NCBI GenBank assembly: GCA_943842425.1
Contig: CALTBR010000003.1
Coordinates: 558,001 to 622,000 of the forward strand
Direction of reading: 5' to 3'
From: UBA974 sp002292405
GTDB taxonomy: Bacteria; Bacteroidota; Bacteroidia; Flavobacteriales_D; Sanyastnellaceae
Length of the DNA stretch: 64,000 bases
Shown: piece by piece, positions 1 to 8,608 of the stretch
How the letters are laid out: the number at the start of each line of letters is the position of its first letter
How positions within the stretch are numbered: the stretch's first letter is position 1
The notes under the pieces: generated by a model
Seen by the model: only the letters and a program-made list of their open reading frames with translations
What the model was told of the DNA's origin: nothing
Database searches by the model: none
Translations under genes and position numbers: made by a program

Positions 1-2
1 AT

Positions 3-1145
3 TATTCTGGATTCTACCGTGAGCTCTACCCCATGAATATGGAGGATCCTCTCTTCAATATTCACTTAAACGTAGATTTCCCATTCAATCTCACAGGAAT
101 TTTATACTTCCCTCCTCTTAAAAAGACGATGGAACTTCAGAAAAATAAGATACACCTTTACTCTAACCAAGTATTTATAACTGATAACGTCGAGAACATC
201 GTACCTGACTTCCTTACTATGCTCCATGGAGTGATCGATTCTCCAGATATCCCACTTAATGTAAGCCGCTCTTACCTTCAGGAAGACGCTAATGTGAAGA
301 AAATATCAGGATACATTTCTAAAAAGGTCGCAGACAGACTCGCTAGTATGTTTAAAAATGACAGAGAGTCATTTGAGAAGCAATGGGATGATTTGAGAAT
401 CTTTGTAGAGTATGGAATACTGACCGACGAGAAATTCTCAGAGCGATCAAAAAAATTCTATCTATACAAAGACACTGAAGGGAAGTGCATGACGCACGAT
501 GAGCTAATCGCTGCAGTAGGTGATTCTCAAAAAGACAAGTCAGGCAAACTCATTCTGCCATACACATCTGACCCTTCAGCTCAGCACACTTTCGTGAAGG
601 AAGCAACAGACAGAGCGTACAAAGTACTCGTGATGGAAGGACCACTTGCGGCGCACGTTGTAGGTAAGTTAGAACAAACCCACACCGATGTTCAATTCAA
701 ACGTGTAGATTCAGAAATTATAGAGAATCTTATCGAAAAAGATGAGGAGACAACAAGCATGCTTGATGAAAAGCAGCAAGAGGTATTAAAGCCCATCATT
801 CAAGGGGCGTTTCCTGAAAGTGGCTATGACCTTAAGTTCGCTGGCATGTCACCTACTTCAGCTCCCTTTATCATCACACGAAGTGAGTGGATGCGTCGGA
901 TGAAAGAACAACAAGCTGTTGGTGGAGGTGGATTCCAAATGTTTGGAGACATGCCTGAGAAGTACGATGTGACGATTAACTCTAACCACCCTCTAGCAAC
1001 TCAACTATTGAAAGAGAAAGATGAAACAGTTCGATCTACGACAGTTAGATATGCTGCGGATTTAGCTCGTCTTTCTCAGGGAATTCTTGAAGGTGAAGAA
1101 CTCGCTGCATTTATTGAACGTGGATTTAAGAACTTACAATCATGA
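3..1145 (+). CDS. htpG: Chaperone protein HtpG (Hsp90), C-terminal part, cut by window edge
   Basis: The reading frame is open from base 3, upstream of the first ATG at 33, so this is the 3' portion of a longer gene. The protein matches the middle and C-terminal domains of bacterial Hsp90: an early FYRELYP stretch, the client-loop region GILYFPP, then VFITDN and the highly conserved DSPDIPLNVSR segment, ending in the dimerisation domain. The ATPase domain lies outside the window. HtpG is a cytosolic ATP-dependent chaperone. Its stop overlaps the lemA start by four bases (ATGA), so the two are probably translationally coupled and co-transcribed with the TPM genes that follow. Confidence 0.95.
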   Translation, partial: YSGFYRELYPMNMEDPLFNIHLNVDFPFNLTGILYFPPLKKTMELQKNKIHLYSNQVFITDNVENIVPDFLTMLHGVIDSPDIPLNVSRSYLQEDANVKKISGYISKKVADRLASMFKNDRESFEKQWDDLRIFVEYGILTDEKFSERSKKFYLYKDTEGKCMTHDELIAAVGDSQKDKSGKLILPYTSDPSAQHTFVKEATDRAYKVLVMEGPLAAHVVGKLEQTHTDVQFKRVDSEIIENLIEKDEETTSMLDEKQQEVLKPIIQGAFPESGYDLKFAGMSPTSAPFIITRSEWMRRMKEQQAVGGGGFQMFGDMPEKYDVTINSNHPLATQLLKEKDETVRSTTVRYAADLARLSQGILEGEELAAFIERGFKNLQS

Positions 1146-1729
1146 AAACTTCATTTTTAAAGTGGTTAATCCCCTTAGTTCTTCTTGTATTTATCGGGAT
1201 GAATGCAATGGGTAGCTACAATAGTCTTATTAATACAGAAGAAAGTGTCGATGGCCAGTGGGCGAATGTAGAAGCACAATACCAACGTCGTTTCGATCTT
1301 ATCCCTAACCTCGTCTCTACAGTTAAAGCTTATGCAGATATTGAGAAAGAGACCCTTATTGCTGTTACCGAAGCACGTGCAGCAGCCCTAGGCGCAATGC
1401 AAAACGCTGGAGAAACAGGGAACCTAGGAGAGTTCGAGAAATCTAACGTTATACTTGGAGGTGCGATGCGTGGATTATTCGGATACACTGAGCAATACCC
1501 TGATCTTAAATCAAGCCAAGGATTCCGAGACCTTCAAGTACAACTCGAAGGAACAGAAAACCGCATCACAAAAGCTCGTACGGATTACAACGAAGTGGTT
1601 AAAGGCTATAATAAGAGAGTGAGGCAGTTCCCAGGTAAGTTGTGGGCTAACATGTTCGGATTTAATTCAAAAGAGTACTTTGAATCAACTGCTGATGCTG
1701 CTGATGCTCCCGTTGTAAGCTTTGACTAA
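1142..1729 (+). CDS. lemA: LemA family protein
   Basis: A 195-residue protein with one N-terminal membrane segment (about residues 7-25) and the LemA helical core: the hallmark VDGQWANVEAQYQRR and DLIPNLV motifs at about residues 37-60, and a C-terminal YNxxVxxYNxxxxxFPG-type segment near 150-165. LemA proteins are membrane-anchored helical bundles of unclear biochemical role that usually sit beside TPM-domain genes, as here. The start overlaps the htpG stop (ATGA). Length is normal for the family. Confidence 0.93.
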   Translation: MKTSFLKWLIPLVLLVFIGMNAMGSYNSLINTEESVDGQWANVEAQYQRRFDLIPNLVSTVKAYADIEKETLIAVTEARAAALGAMQNAGETGNLGEFEKSNVILGGAMRGLFGYTEQYPDLKSSQGFRDLQVQLEGTENRITKARTDYNEVVKGYNKRVRQFPGKLWANMFGFNSKEYFESTADAADAPVVSFD

Positions 1730-1749
1730 CTGAATAGTAAAACAGACAC

Positions 1750-2196
1750 ATGGCTAATTCTTTAGCTCAAGACAGATTTCCTTCCATAAACACTTTACGT
1801 GTCGAAAGTTCCATTGCGTCAGCAGAAAAACAAACATCTGGCGAACTACGCGTTCACATAGACAGGAACTGTAGGGGTGATGTTATGGACAGAATCGCTG
1901 GATTATTTACCGCCCTTAGCATGCATAAAACAGAGGCTAGAAATGGAGTTCTCATTTACTTGGCTATTAAGGACCGAAAGTTTGCAGTAATCGGCGATGG
2001 AGGAATCAACGAAAAGGTGCAGGAAGGATTTTGGCAATCAACTTATGATGCAGCCCTTCCGCACTTTAAGTCAGAGGATTTTTCGACAGGACTCTGCTCT
2101 GCTATAGAAGCGTGTGGAAAAGCGTTATCCGAACACTTTCCTTACTGTGAGGACGATGTTAATGAGTTAGACAATGGAATATCTTGGGGTCTATGA
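1750..2196 (+). CDS. TPM domain-containing protein (first of two)
   Basis: A 148-residue protein with a TPM (Psb32/YgcG-type) domain: SGELRVHIDRNC near residues 30-42, then GVLIYLAIKDRKFAVIGDGG and a late helix with FSTGLCSAIEACG. There is no signal peptide or membrane segment, so it is probably cytosolic or acts beside the membrane proteins LemA and the second TPM protein. TPM domains form a conserved alpha/beta fold; phosphatase activity has been reported for some plant members, but the role in Bacteroidota is not settled. It follows lemA by 20 bases and overlaps the next gene by four. Confidence 0.85.
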   Translation: MANSLAQDRFPSINTLRVESSIASAEKQTSGELRVHIDRNCRGDVMDRIAGLFTALSMHKTEARNGVLIYLAIKDRKFAVIGDGGINEKVQEGFWQSTYDAALPHFKSEDFSTGLCSAIEACGKALSEHFPYCEDDVNELDNGISWGL

Positions 2197-3047
2197 GGTT
2201 CATCATCATATGTCTGAGTTTCGTTTTATCACTCTCATCTCTAGATTTTAGGGCTGCTGCCCAAACAGCTCTTTCAGACTGTCTGCCACCAGCAAAACAA
2301 CACGTACTAGTATATGACTTGGCAGATCTACTTACTGAAGGCGAAGAGCTTTCAATCCAAAACGAACTTAGCTCTTTTAAAGAATCTACCAGTAATGTGA
2401 TTGTTGTCATCACTCACCCCGATTTTTGTGGATATGAATCTTCAGTCTTTGCAATAGAAGCTGGGGACCATATGGGAGTTGGAATAGGAGATTTGGATAA
2501 CGGAGTCGTCATGGCCATAAAACCACGGAATGAATCTGGTCAAGGTCAAATATTCATAGCAATCGGAGAAGGTCTTGAAGGAGCTATCCCTGATATATTG
2601 ACTGGCAGGATAGTCGACAGAATGATTCCTGGATTTAAGTCTGGAGACTGGATGCCGGGGATAAAAGTGGGACTGTCAGACTTAAAGCAGCTTGCTGAAG
2701 GAGAAATATCTGAGAGTGAGTACATAGAAAAACATGGCAAAGGTGAAAGCCTAAGCCTTTTTCAAATCATCCTATTTGCGCTGATATTTGGAATGATCCC
2801 ATTCTTTACTATAGGAGCAAACGCAATGAGGATTATGAAGCTCAATAACATTGCATTCGGAGCTGCTCTCGCGATTACACTTGTTGAAATGAAAACTCGA
2901 CAAAATGCATACAACAATTTCTCACATGGAACAGGTCGCTATTCGCATCGTGGGTTTAGTTCAGGCAGATTGAGCGGAGGTTCCAGTGGATTTGGAGGAT
3001 TTGGAGGAGGAGGATTTGGAGGAGGAGGAGCTGGAGGTAGTTTCTAA
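2193..3047 (+). CDS. TPM domain-containing membrane protein with glycine-rich tail
   Basis: I place the start at the ATG at 2193, whose ATGA overlaps the stop of the preceding gene; the frame can be extended to a TTG at 2184 but the overlap favours ATG. The protein has a signal peptide ending near AAAQ, a TPM domain at about residues 35-165 (VYDLADLLTEGEE, NVIVVITHPDF, GVVMAIKP, IAIGEGLEGAIPD), a membrane segment around residues 190-210, and a tail made of SGGSSGFGGFGGG-type repeats. This architecture (signal, TPM, membrane anchor, GGxGG tail) is the common YgcG-like form found next to lemA. Confidence 0.88.
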   Translation: MRFIIICLSFVLSLSSLDFRAAAQTALSDCLPPAKQHVLVYDLADLLTEGEELSIQNELSSFKESTSNVIVVITHPDFCGYESSVFAIEAGDHMGVGIGDLDNGVVMAIKPRNESGQGQIFIAIGEGLEGAIPDILTGRIVDRMIPGFKSGDWMPGIKVGLSDLKQLAEGEISESEYIEKHGKGESLSLFQIILFALIFGMIPFFTIGANAMRIMKLNNIAFGAALAITLVEMKTRQNAYNNFSHGTGRYSHRGFSSGRLSGGSSGFGGFGGGGFGGGGAGGSF

Positions 3048-3068
3048 AAAAATTAAGCAAAGCACGAA

Positions 3069-3809
3069 ATGGCAGGATTTGGCAAATGGGTTGGTGGTGC
3101 AATAGGCTGGGCCTTAGGAGGTCCTATAGGAGGGATATTAGGATATCAAGTAGGCAAATTTTTCACCTCAGGCATTCAGATGAATGAACAGGGTAGTCGA
3201 GGAGCTTATCAAGGCCATGGTGCCACTCGTGGAGGTGATTTCGCCATGGCTCTCGTGGTTCTAAGCGCAGCGGTGATGAATGCTGATGGCAAAGTCCTTA
3301 AATCTGAACTCGAGTTCGTAAAGAAATTCTTTAAGTTGAATTTCGGTGACGCTATGGCGGATCAGTTATTACTTCTTCTGCGCGAGGCTCTCAAACAGAA
3401 TGTCGATGTTAGGGGAGTCGCAGCCCAAATCCGTGCCAATATGGATCACCCTAAGCGTCTCCTACTCCTTCAATATCTATACGGGATTGCAAAGTCAGAT
3501 GGAAACGTAGATAAGAGTGAAATAGATTTAATACGCACCATAGCTCGCCACTTAGGTATCAGCGCTAAAGATATTACTAGTATAGAAGAACCATTTAACA
3601 CAGGCTCAGCAAATCCTTATAAAGTTCTTGAGATATCTAAAGACTGCTCAGACTCTGATGTGAAAAAGGCTTATCGCAAGCTTGCAATTAAGTTCCACCC
3701 AGATAAAATAGGTGACCTAGGAGAGGGGCCTAAGAAGCAGGCAAAAGAGAGGTTCCTACAAGTTCAGAACGCATACGAAGAGATAAAAAAAACGAGAGGT
3801 TTTAAATAG
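3069..3809 (+). CDS. TerB/J-domain co-chaperone (DjlA-like)
   Basis: A 246-residue protein with a short glycine-rich hydrophobic N-terminus (about 1-35), a TerB-like helical domain (about 55-165, with MNADGKVLKSELEFVKKFF and SDGNVDKSEIDLIRTIA, the two repeated acidic turns typical of this fold), and a C-terminal J domain (about 180-246) carrying the HPD motif in KFHPDK. J domains stimulate DnaK ATP hydrolysis, so this is a probable DnaK partner. The order TerB then J matches DjlA. Its location downstream of htpG fits a protein-quality-control cluster. Confidence 0.88.
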   Translation: MAGFGKWVGGAIGWALGGPIGGILGYQVGKFFTSGIQMNEQGSRGAYQGHGATRGGDFAMALVVLSAAVMNADGKVLKSELEFVKKFFKLNFGDAMADQLLLLLREALKQNVDVRGVAAQIRANMDHPKRLLLLQYLYGIAKSDGNVDKSEIDLIRTIARHLGISAKDITSIEEPFNTGSANPYKVLEISKDCSDSDVKKAYRKLAIKFHPDKIGDLGEGPKKQAKERFLQVQNAYEEIKKTRGFK

Positions 3810-3859
3810 GTAATGTAGTGTAGGTCTTATATTGTGCTTTTACATTTAAATTGTACTCA

Positions 3860-6448
3860 ATGATTACTTTTCGAACGGGGGTTATGGTGATGTCACTTGT
3901 ATTAGGACTTCAGGCAGTAGCACCTAACAGTGTTGATGCTCAAATTTTTAAAAGAAAAAATAAAAAGGAGGCTGCTGAGAATGGTAATAAATCAGACGTG
4001 AAATCTATTTCGAAGATTACAAAAGACGCAGAGCAGTTCGAGGGACTGTTCACAATGTATCGCGATACTGTTACCGGTGAGTCTTGGATGGCTATTCCAG
4101 AGGAATCTTTAAAAAAAGAGTTTATTTACTTTTCTCAGGTAGAGGATGGGGTTTTGCAAACAGGTAATTTCCGTGGAAGCTACAGATCTAGCAAAATAAT
4201 TACCTTCCATAAACACTTTGATAGAATTGAAGTTCGCCAGGAAAATACTTCATTTTATTTCAATCCAGAAAGTCCGCTAGCACTTGCTGAAAACGCAAAC
4301 ATCAACACGCCCATTCTTGCAAGCTTGGATATCAAAGCTACAGAAGGTGAAGATTCAATATTCTTGATCTCAGGAGATGCTCTATTCTTAAGCGAAAAGA
4401 TATCAATGATTAAGCCGCCATCTCGTCCAGGCAGCAAAAGTGCTTTGGGAAAACTCTCAAGCAGCAAGACTAAAATAACAGACTTCAACAATTACCCTGA
4501 GAACCTAGAGGTAATCGTTGACTTCGTATATGACAACGCGAATCCATCAGTCAGAGCTTCAGCACTCACTGATTCTCGCTACATCACTGTTGGCTACCGT
4601 CACGCGCTTATGCAAATGCCAGAGGATGGATTCACACCACGTAAAGATGATGCAAGAATTGGGTTCTTTATGACGCAGGTAAATGACATGACATCTACTG
4701 ATTTAACACCGTGGAGAGACATGATACACAGGTGGCGCTTAGAAAAGAAGGATTCGTCAGCGGCACTTTCAGAGCCCATTAAACCCATTACATGGTGGAT
4801 AGAAAACACAACGCCTTATGAATTTCGTGACTATATCAAGACTGGTGTTGAGAAATGGAATCTTGCCTTCGAAAAGATTGGATTTAAGAATGCGATCGTT
4901 GTGAAAATCCAACCTGACAATGCCACTTGGGACGCTGGAGATATACGATACAACGTTCTAAGATGGGCCGCTTCACCTTCTGTTCCCTTTAGCGGTTACG
5001 GCCCCAGCTTCGTCAACCCGCGCACAGGAGAGATTTTAGGCGCTGATGTTATGCTAGAGTTTGCAGGCATGACACGTAGACTTTGGAAATCTGAGACCTT
5101 TAAAACCAGCGAAAACAATGCAGGTTTGAATAATGATAAAACAGCACGTGAAAAAACAGCTGAGAGGATGAACCGTTGCGAAGCCGGAGACATGATGGCT
5201 CGCAACACGATGTTCACCTTATCTGCTATGAGAACTTTATCGTACAATGATGAAGAGCACATTGAGTTTACAAGACAAACTTTACACCGCCTTGCCCTTC
5301 ACGAGGTAGGACATACATTGGGGCTGAGTCACAATATGCATGCTTCTACCATGCTTACTCCAGATGAGCTGAAGGATGCTGACAAGGTCGCAGAAAACGG
5401 AATGTGTAACAGCGTGATGGAATATCCTGCTATAAACTTTACACTTAACCCTGAAGATTTAACCCTATACTATGATGACTCTCCTGGTCCATACGACTAC
5501 TGGACGATTGAGTACGGCTATAGCGTTGGTCTCGAAGATATTGATGCAGAAGATGCTCGATTAGAAGGAATCCTCGCTAAATCAAATTCTCCCCTACTCC
5601 AGTTTGGTAACGACGCTGATGACATGCGTGGTTCGGGTAAAGGAGTTAACCCAGATGTAAACATCTATGATCTTTCAAGCGATCCTGTTGCTTACGCTTC
5701 TGAAAGGTGTGAACTGGTAAATCACTTGCTTCCACAAATAGTTGAGAAACATTCAGGATTGGGATCAAGTTTTGAAGAAGTACGTTCAGCATATTACTCC
5801 CTCACTGGCGAATATGCTATTCAGCTGCGTGTGATGACTCGCCAAATTGCCGGCGTACGTTACGACCGTTCTGGGCCGGCTAACATAGGTGACAATAAGC
5901 CATACACACCTGTTTCACTCGAGGACCAAAAAGCAGCTCTTGAAGCACTTTCGAAATACGCATTTGCTCCCGATGCCTTTGATGCTGCAAGTAGCACATA
6001 CAATTATTTACAAGCTCAGAGAAGAGGCTTCGGCTTCTTCGGTAATTCAGAGACTCCTGAAATTCATGCCAGAGCACTCTCTGCTCAACGAGCTGCACTC
6101 TCTCATCTACTCCATCGAAATGTTCTACGAAGGCTCACAGACGTCTCTCTTTATGGAGGAGAGTACGATGTGTCCTCATACTTAGAAGACTTAACTGACG
6201 ATATCTTCGAAAAGGACCTCCGCAGCGCTGTAAACACGTTTCGCCAAGGACTTCAAGTCGCATACACAGAATCGTTAATAGACGCTTTAGATCCTAAAAA
6301 CAAGTATGACAGAATCGCACGTGGAGTAATCATATCTGAGCTGAATCGTATTGACAAGTTTGAGAGTGGAGCACATTCACCTGATGCGCTCACAAAAGCT
6401 CACAGGTTTCACGTCAAATTCCTGATAGAACAGGCTTGGAAGGATTAA
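3860..6448 (+). CDS. Secreted zinc-dependent metalloprotease (DUF5117-type)
   Basis: I choose the ATG at 3860 (an upstream in-frame TTG at 3851 is less likely) because it opens a signal peptide ending near SVDAQ. The 862-residue protein carries the extended zinc site HEVGHTLGLSH at about residues 481-491, typical of metzincin-like proteases. The long N-terminal region (FEGLFTMYRDTVTGESW, SYRSSKIITFHKHFDRIEV) matches the DUF5118/DUF5117 arrangement of large Bacteroidota metalloproteases, which are about this length. It is predicted to be periplasmic or secreted. No T9SS tail is evident. The next gene starts three bases after its stop. Confidence 0.9.
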   Translation: MITFRTGVMVMSLVLGLQAVAPNSVDAQIFKRKNKKEAAENGNKSDVKSISKITKDAEQFEGLFTMYRDTVTGESWMAIPEESLKKEFIYFSQVEDGVLQTGNFRGSYRSSKIITFHKHFDRIEVRQENTSFYFNPESPLALAENANINTPILASLDIKATEGEDSIFLISGDALFLSEKISMIKPPSRPGSKSALGKLSSSKTKITDFNNYPENLEVIVDFVYDNANPSVRASALTDSRYITVGYRHALMQMPEDGFTPRKDDARIGFFMTQVNDMTSTDLTPWRDMIHRWRLEKKDSSAALSEPIKPITWWIENTTPYEFRDYIKTGVEKWNLAFEKIGFKNAIVVKIQPDNATWDAGDIRYNVLRWAASPSVPFSGYGPSFVNPRTGEILGADVMLEFAGMTRRLWKSETFKTSENNAGLNNDKTAREKTAERMNRCEAGDMMARNTMFTLSAMRTLSYNDEEHIEFTRQTLHRLALHEVGHTLGLSHNMHASTMLTPDELKDADKVAENGMCNSVMEYPAINFTLNPEDLTLYYDDSPGPYDYWTIEYGYSVGLEDIDAEDARLEGILAKSNSPLLQFGNDADDMRGSGKGVNPDVNIYDLSSDPVAYASERCELVNHLLPQIVEKHSGLGSSFEEVRSAYYSLTGEYAIQLRVMTRQIAGVRYDRSGPANIGDNKPYTPVSLEDQKAALEALSKYAFAPDAFDAASSTYNYLQAQRRGFGFFGNSETPEIHARALSAQRAALSHLLHRNVLRRLTDVSLYGGEYDVSSYLEDLTDDIFEKDLRSAVNTFRQGLQVAYTESLIDALDPKNKYDRIARGVIISELNRIDKFESGAHSPDALTKAHRFHVKFLIEQAWKD

Positions 6449-6451
6449 TAA

Positions 6452-7130
6452 ATGTTGTCAATTTTGAAAAATATTAGTAAAATTCTTGCGATTCTTACGC
6501 TGTTTTTTACTCATCAATCCTTTTCAATCCCAAACCTTTACTCCAGAATTAAAAAAGGAAATTAGGGCCCCAGACAAATGGGAAATTCTATATAAAATTA
6601 TAGCTGACGATAAAGGTACCCAATCAGAAATAATGGAGGCTTATAGAGTAGACGACTACACTAAGCTTCTACAGGTTAACAAATGGTTTGAGAGATGTGA
6701 AGAGGATTGGCGAAGTAAAGCCGAAGTTTTAGAGCTCCCGCCTTCAGCTGCTTTCATTCCCCTTATGCTCTACGGAAGATTCGAGCATGAAAAGTGTGAC
6801 TGTGAAAAATCAGCCCGCTCGTTAAAGTCCTTGCAGTCACTTAATAATCAAGACCTACTTCCTGGTCTTAAAGTACTTTTTGTAGCGAGCCAAATTGAAG
6901 ATGAATTCGAATTCTTTCTTCAAGAATTAAGCATCGTAATTAGATTAATCGAGAACTTCGACCTTAACAATCCAAGCACTCTCTTAAAATCCCACCTTGT
7001 GAAAAAAGGCGAGACACTGTATCGATTATCAGTTATATATGGCGTCCCCGTATCTGATATTCAATCTGCCAACAATCTCGGCACAAGTACACATATAGCT
7101 TTCGGAAGTTTAATAACTATTCCAGAGTAG
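6452..7130 (+). CDS. LysM-domain protein, signal peptide out of frame (frameshifted)
   Basis: The ATG at 6452, three bases after the upstream stop, opens a good signal-peptide N-terminus (MLSILKNISKILAILTLF) but that frame ends at a TAG after about 36 codons. The rest of the protein, including a C-terminal LysM domain (HLVKKGETLYRLSVIYGV ... IQSANNL), lies in the next frame, open from about 6486 to the stop at 7130. Removing one T from the T6 run at 6503-6508 joins them into a signal peptide ending FQSQTFTPE. The gene is therefore frameshifted here, either truly, by slippage, or by sequence error. LysM domains bind peptidoglycan. The middle region is not recognised. The SGNH gene follows after five bases. 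Confidence 0.75.
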
Positions 7131-7135
7131 CTAAG

Positions 7136-8608
7136 GTGAATAACAAGGAATTTCACGAGCCTAGTCACACCGCCCTATTTCTAATTCTACTCGTAGGTAT
7201 ACTCTACCATACTACTTTAATACATTTTTTTAGGGTCGAGAAAGTACAGGTGTCAAAGGAAGTGGCATATGAAGAGGAAATCATCAGCCAGGAAATTGTA
7301 TCTGAAATAGAGCCCATCGGTGACTCCTTACCTGAAGTTGACGTCTCGATTGAGATAGAGATAGAAACTGCACTTGAGCTAGATAAAACACCGATATTAA
7401 AAACCAATCTATGGCGTCCTGACTACGACACCTGTAGTGTGAAGAATTTAGCAAAGGAGAAAAAGATTTCTGGAAGCAACGCCGCAAAACAAAATTTATG
7501 GACTTTTTTCGAAAAACTAAACGGATTAAACTCAGACGCCAAATTGCACGTGTTTCACTACGGAGATTCCCAAATTGAAGGAGATAGAATTACGGGGAGA
7601 ATCAGATCGAGTTGGCAGAAAACTTGGGGCGGCAGTGGCCCTGGACTAATCCCTGCAATTCAACCTGTTCCAGCACTTGCACTTAGGCAACAACACGAGG
7701 GCGAAATTCAAAGGTTTACTAGATTCGGCACAATAGATTCTACTCTTGAACACACGTGCTATGGAGGTATGGCTACTTTATCAAGAATTCGAAATAATGG
7801 AAAAGTAATCGTCAAACCACATCCGATGGGATTCAGAAAAAACAAGGTTTGGCATCAAGCGGAAGTGTTAATCGGAGCAGCACCACTTGGAGGGAGGCTT
7901 ACAATTTCAGGGGAATTGACTGACTCCATTACGATGGATATAGCACCGTCAAACACAGGAAACCACAGCTCGATATTAGTTGAATTAGTGGGCAAAAAAG
8001 AAGACTTGACTTTTAGCTTTGAAGGAGTTGAAATTGAAATAACTGGGATAAGACTTGGAAGTAAGAGTGGTCTTGCAATTCACAACATTCCCATGCGGTC
8101 TAGTTCCGGAACTGTCTTCAAAAGCTTAAACAAAGAACATTTTAAAAAATATTTACAGAACTGGGATGTGGGGCTGGTCATTTTACAATTCGGGGGAAAT
8201 ACTGCCCCGTATGTCAAAGACCAGGCAGCAGCTGAGAGATATGGGAAGAGGTTCCGAACCCAATTGAAATATTTCAAAACGATGCTACCAGAATCCTCTT
8301 TCTTAGTGATAGGACCATCAGATATGGGGATTACATCCGATTCTACAGCACTCACCTACCCTATGCTTGGTGCGATTAGAGCCGAGATGAAGAAGGTTAC
8401 AATCTTAGAAGAAGCTCTTTATTGGGATTTGTTTGAAGCGATGGGGGGAGCTGGAACGATGGAGGTTTGGGCTGAGAGCACACCTAAACTAGCATCATCA
8501 GACTTGGTACATTTCACACCTAAGGGAGCTAAATTGATTGGGGAATTGTTAGATAAATCGTTGCGAGCTGAGTATAGATCCTGGGAACAAGTAATTGGAG
8601 GAGAATGA
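7136..8608 (+). CDS. SGNH/GDSL-type hydrolase, membrane-anchored, partner of MBOAT
   Basis: The start is a GTG at 7136, since no ATG is available after the upstream stop at 7130. The 490-residue protein has one N-terminal membrane segment (about 10-28), an acidic linker (about 40-90), then an SGNH fold: the nucleophile motif YGDSQIEGD near residues 142-150 and a late catalytic DLVHFTPKGA block near 460-470. Such proteins are the periplasmic halves of AlgI/AlgX-like or PatA/PatB-like systems that transfer acyl groups, usually acetyl, to surface polysaccharide or peptidoglycan. The ATGA overlap with the downstream MBOAT gene supports this. The substrate is unknown. Confidence 0.82.
   Translation: MNNKEFHEPSHTALFLILLVGILYHTTLIHFFRVEKVQVSKEVAYEEEIISQEIVSEIEPIGDSLPEVDVSIEIEIETALELDKTPILKTNLWRPDYDTCSVKNLAKEKKISGSNAAKQNLWTFFEKLNGLNSDAKLHVFHYGDSQIEGDRITGRIRSSWQKTWGGSGPGLIPAIQPVPALALRQQHEGEIQRFTRFGTIDSTLEHTCYGGMATLSRIRNNGKVIVKPHPMGFRKNKVWHQAEVLIGAAPLGGRLTISGELTDSITMDIAPSNTGNHSSILVELVGKKEDLTFSFEGVEIEITGIRLGSKSGLAIHNIPMRSSSGTVFKSLNKEHFKKYLQNWDVGLVILQFGGNTAPYVKDQAAAERYGKRFRTQLKYFKTMLPESSFLVIGPSDMGITSDSTALTYPMLGAIRAEMKKVTILEEALYWDLFEAMGGAGTMEVWAESTPKLASSDLVHFTPKGAKLIGELLDKSLRAEYRSWEQVIGGE

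Noticed and set aside
5880..6185. Overlapping frames within the metalloprotease gene
   Set aside because: They lie inside a gene with a clear domain match and have no independent support.
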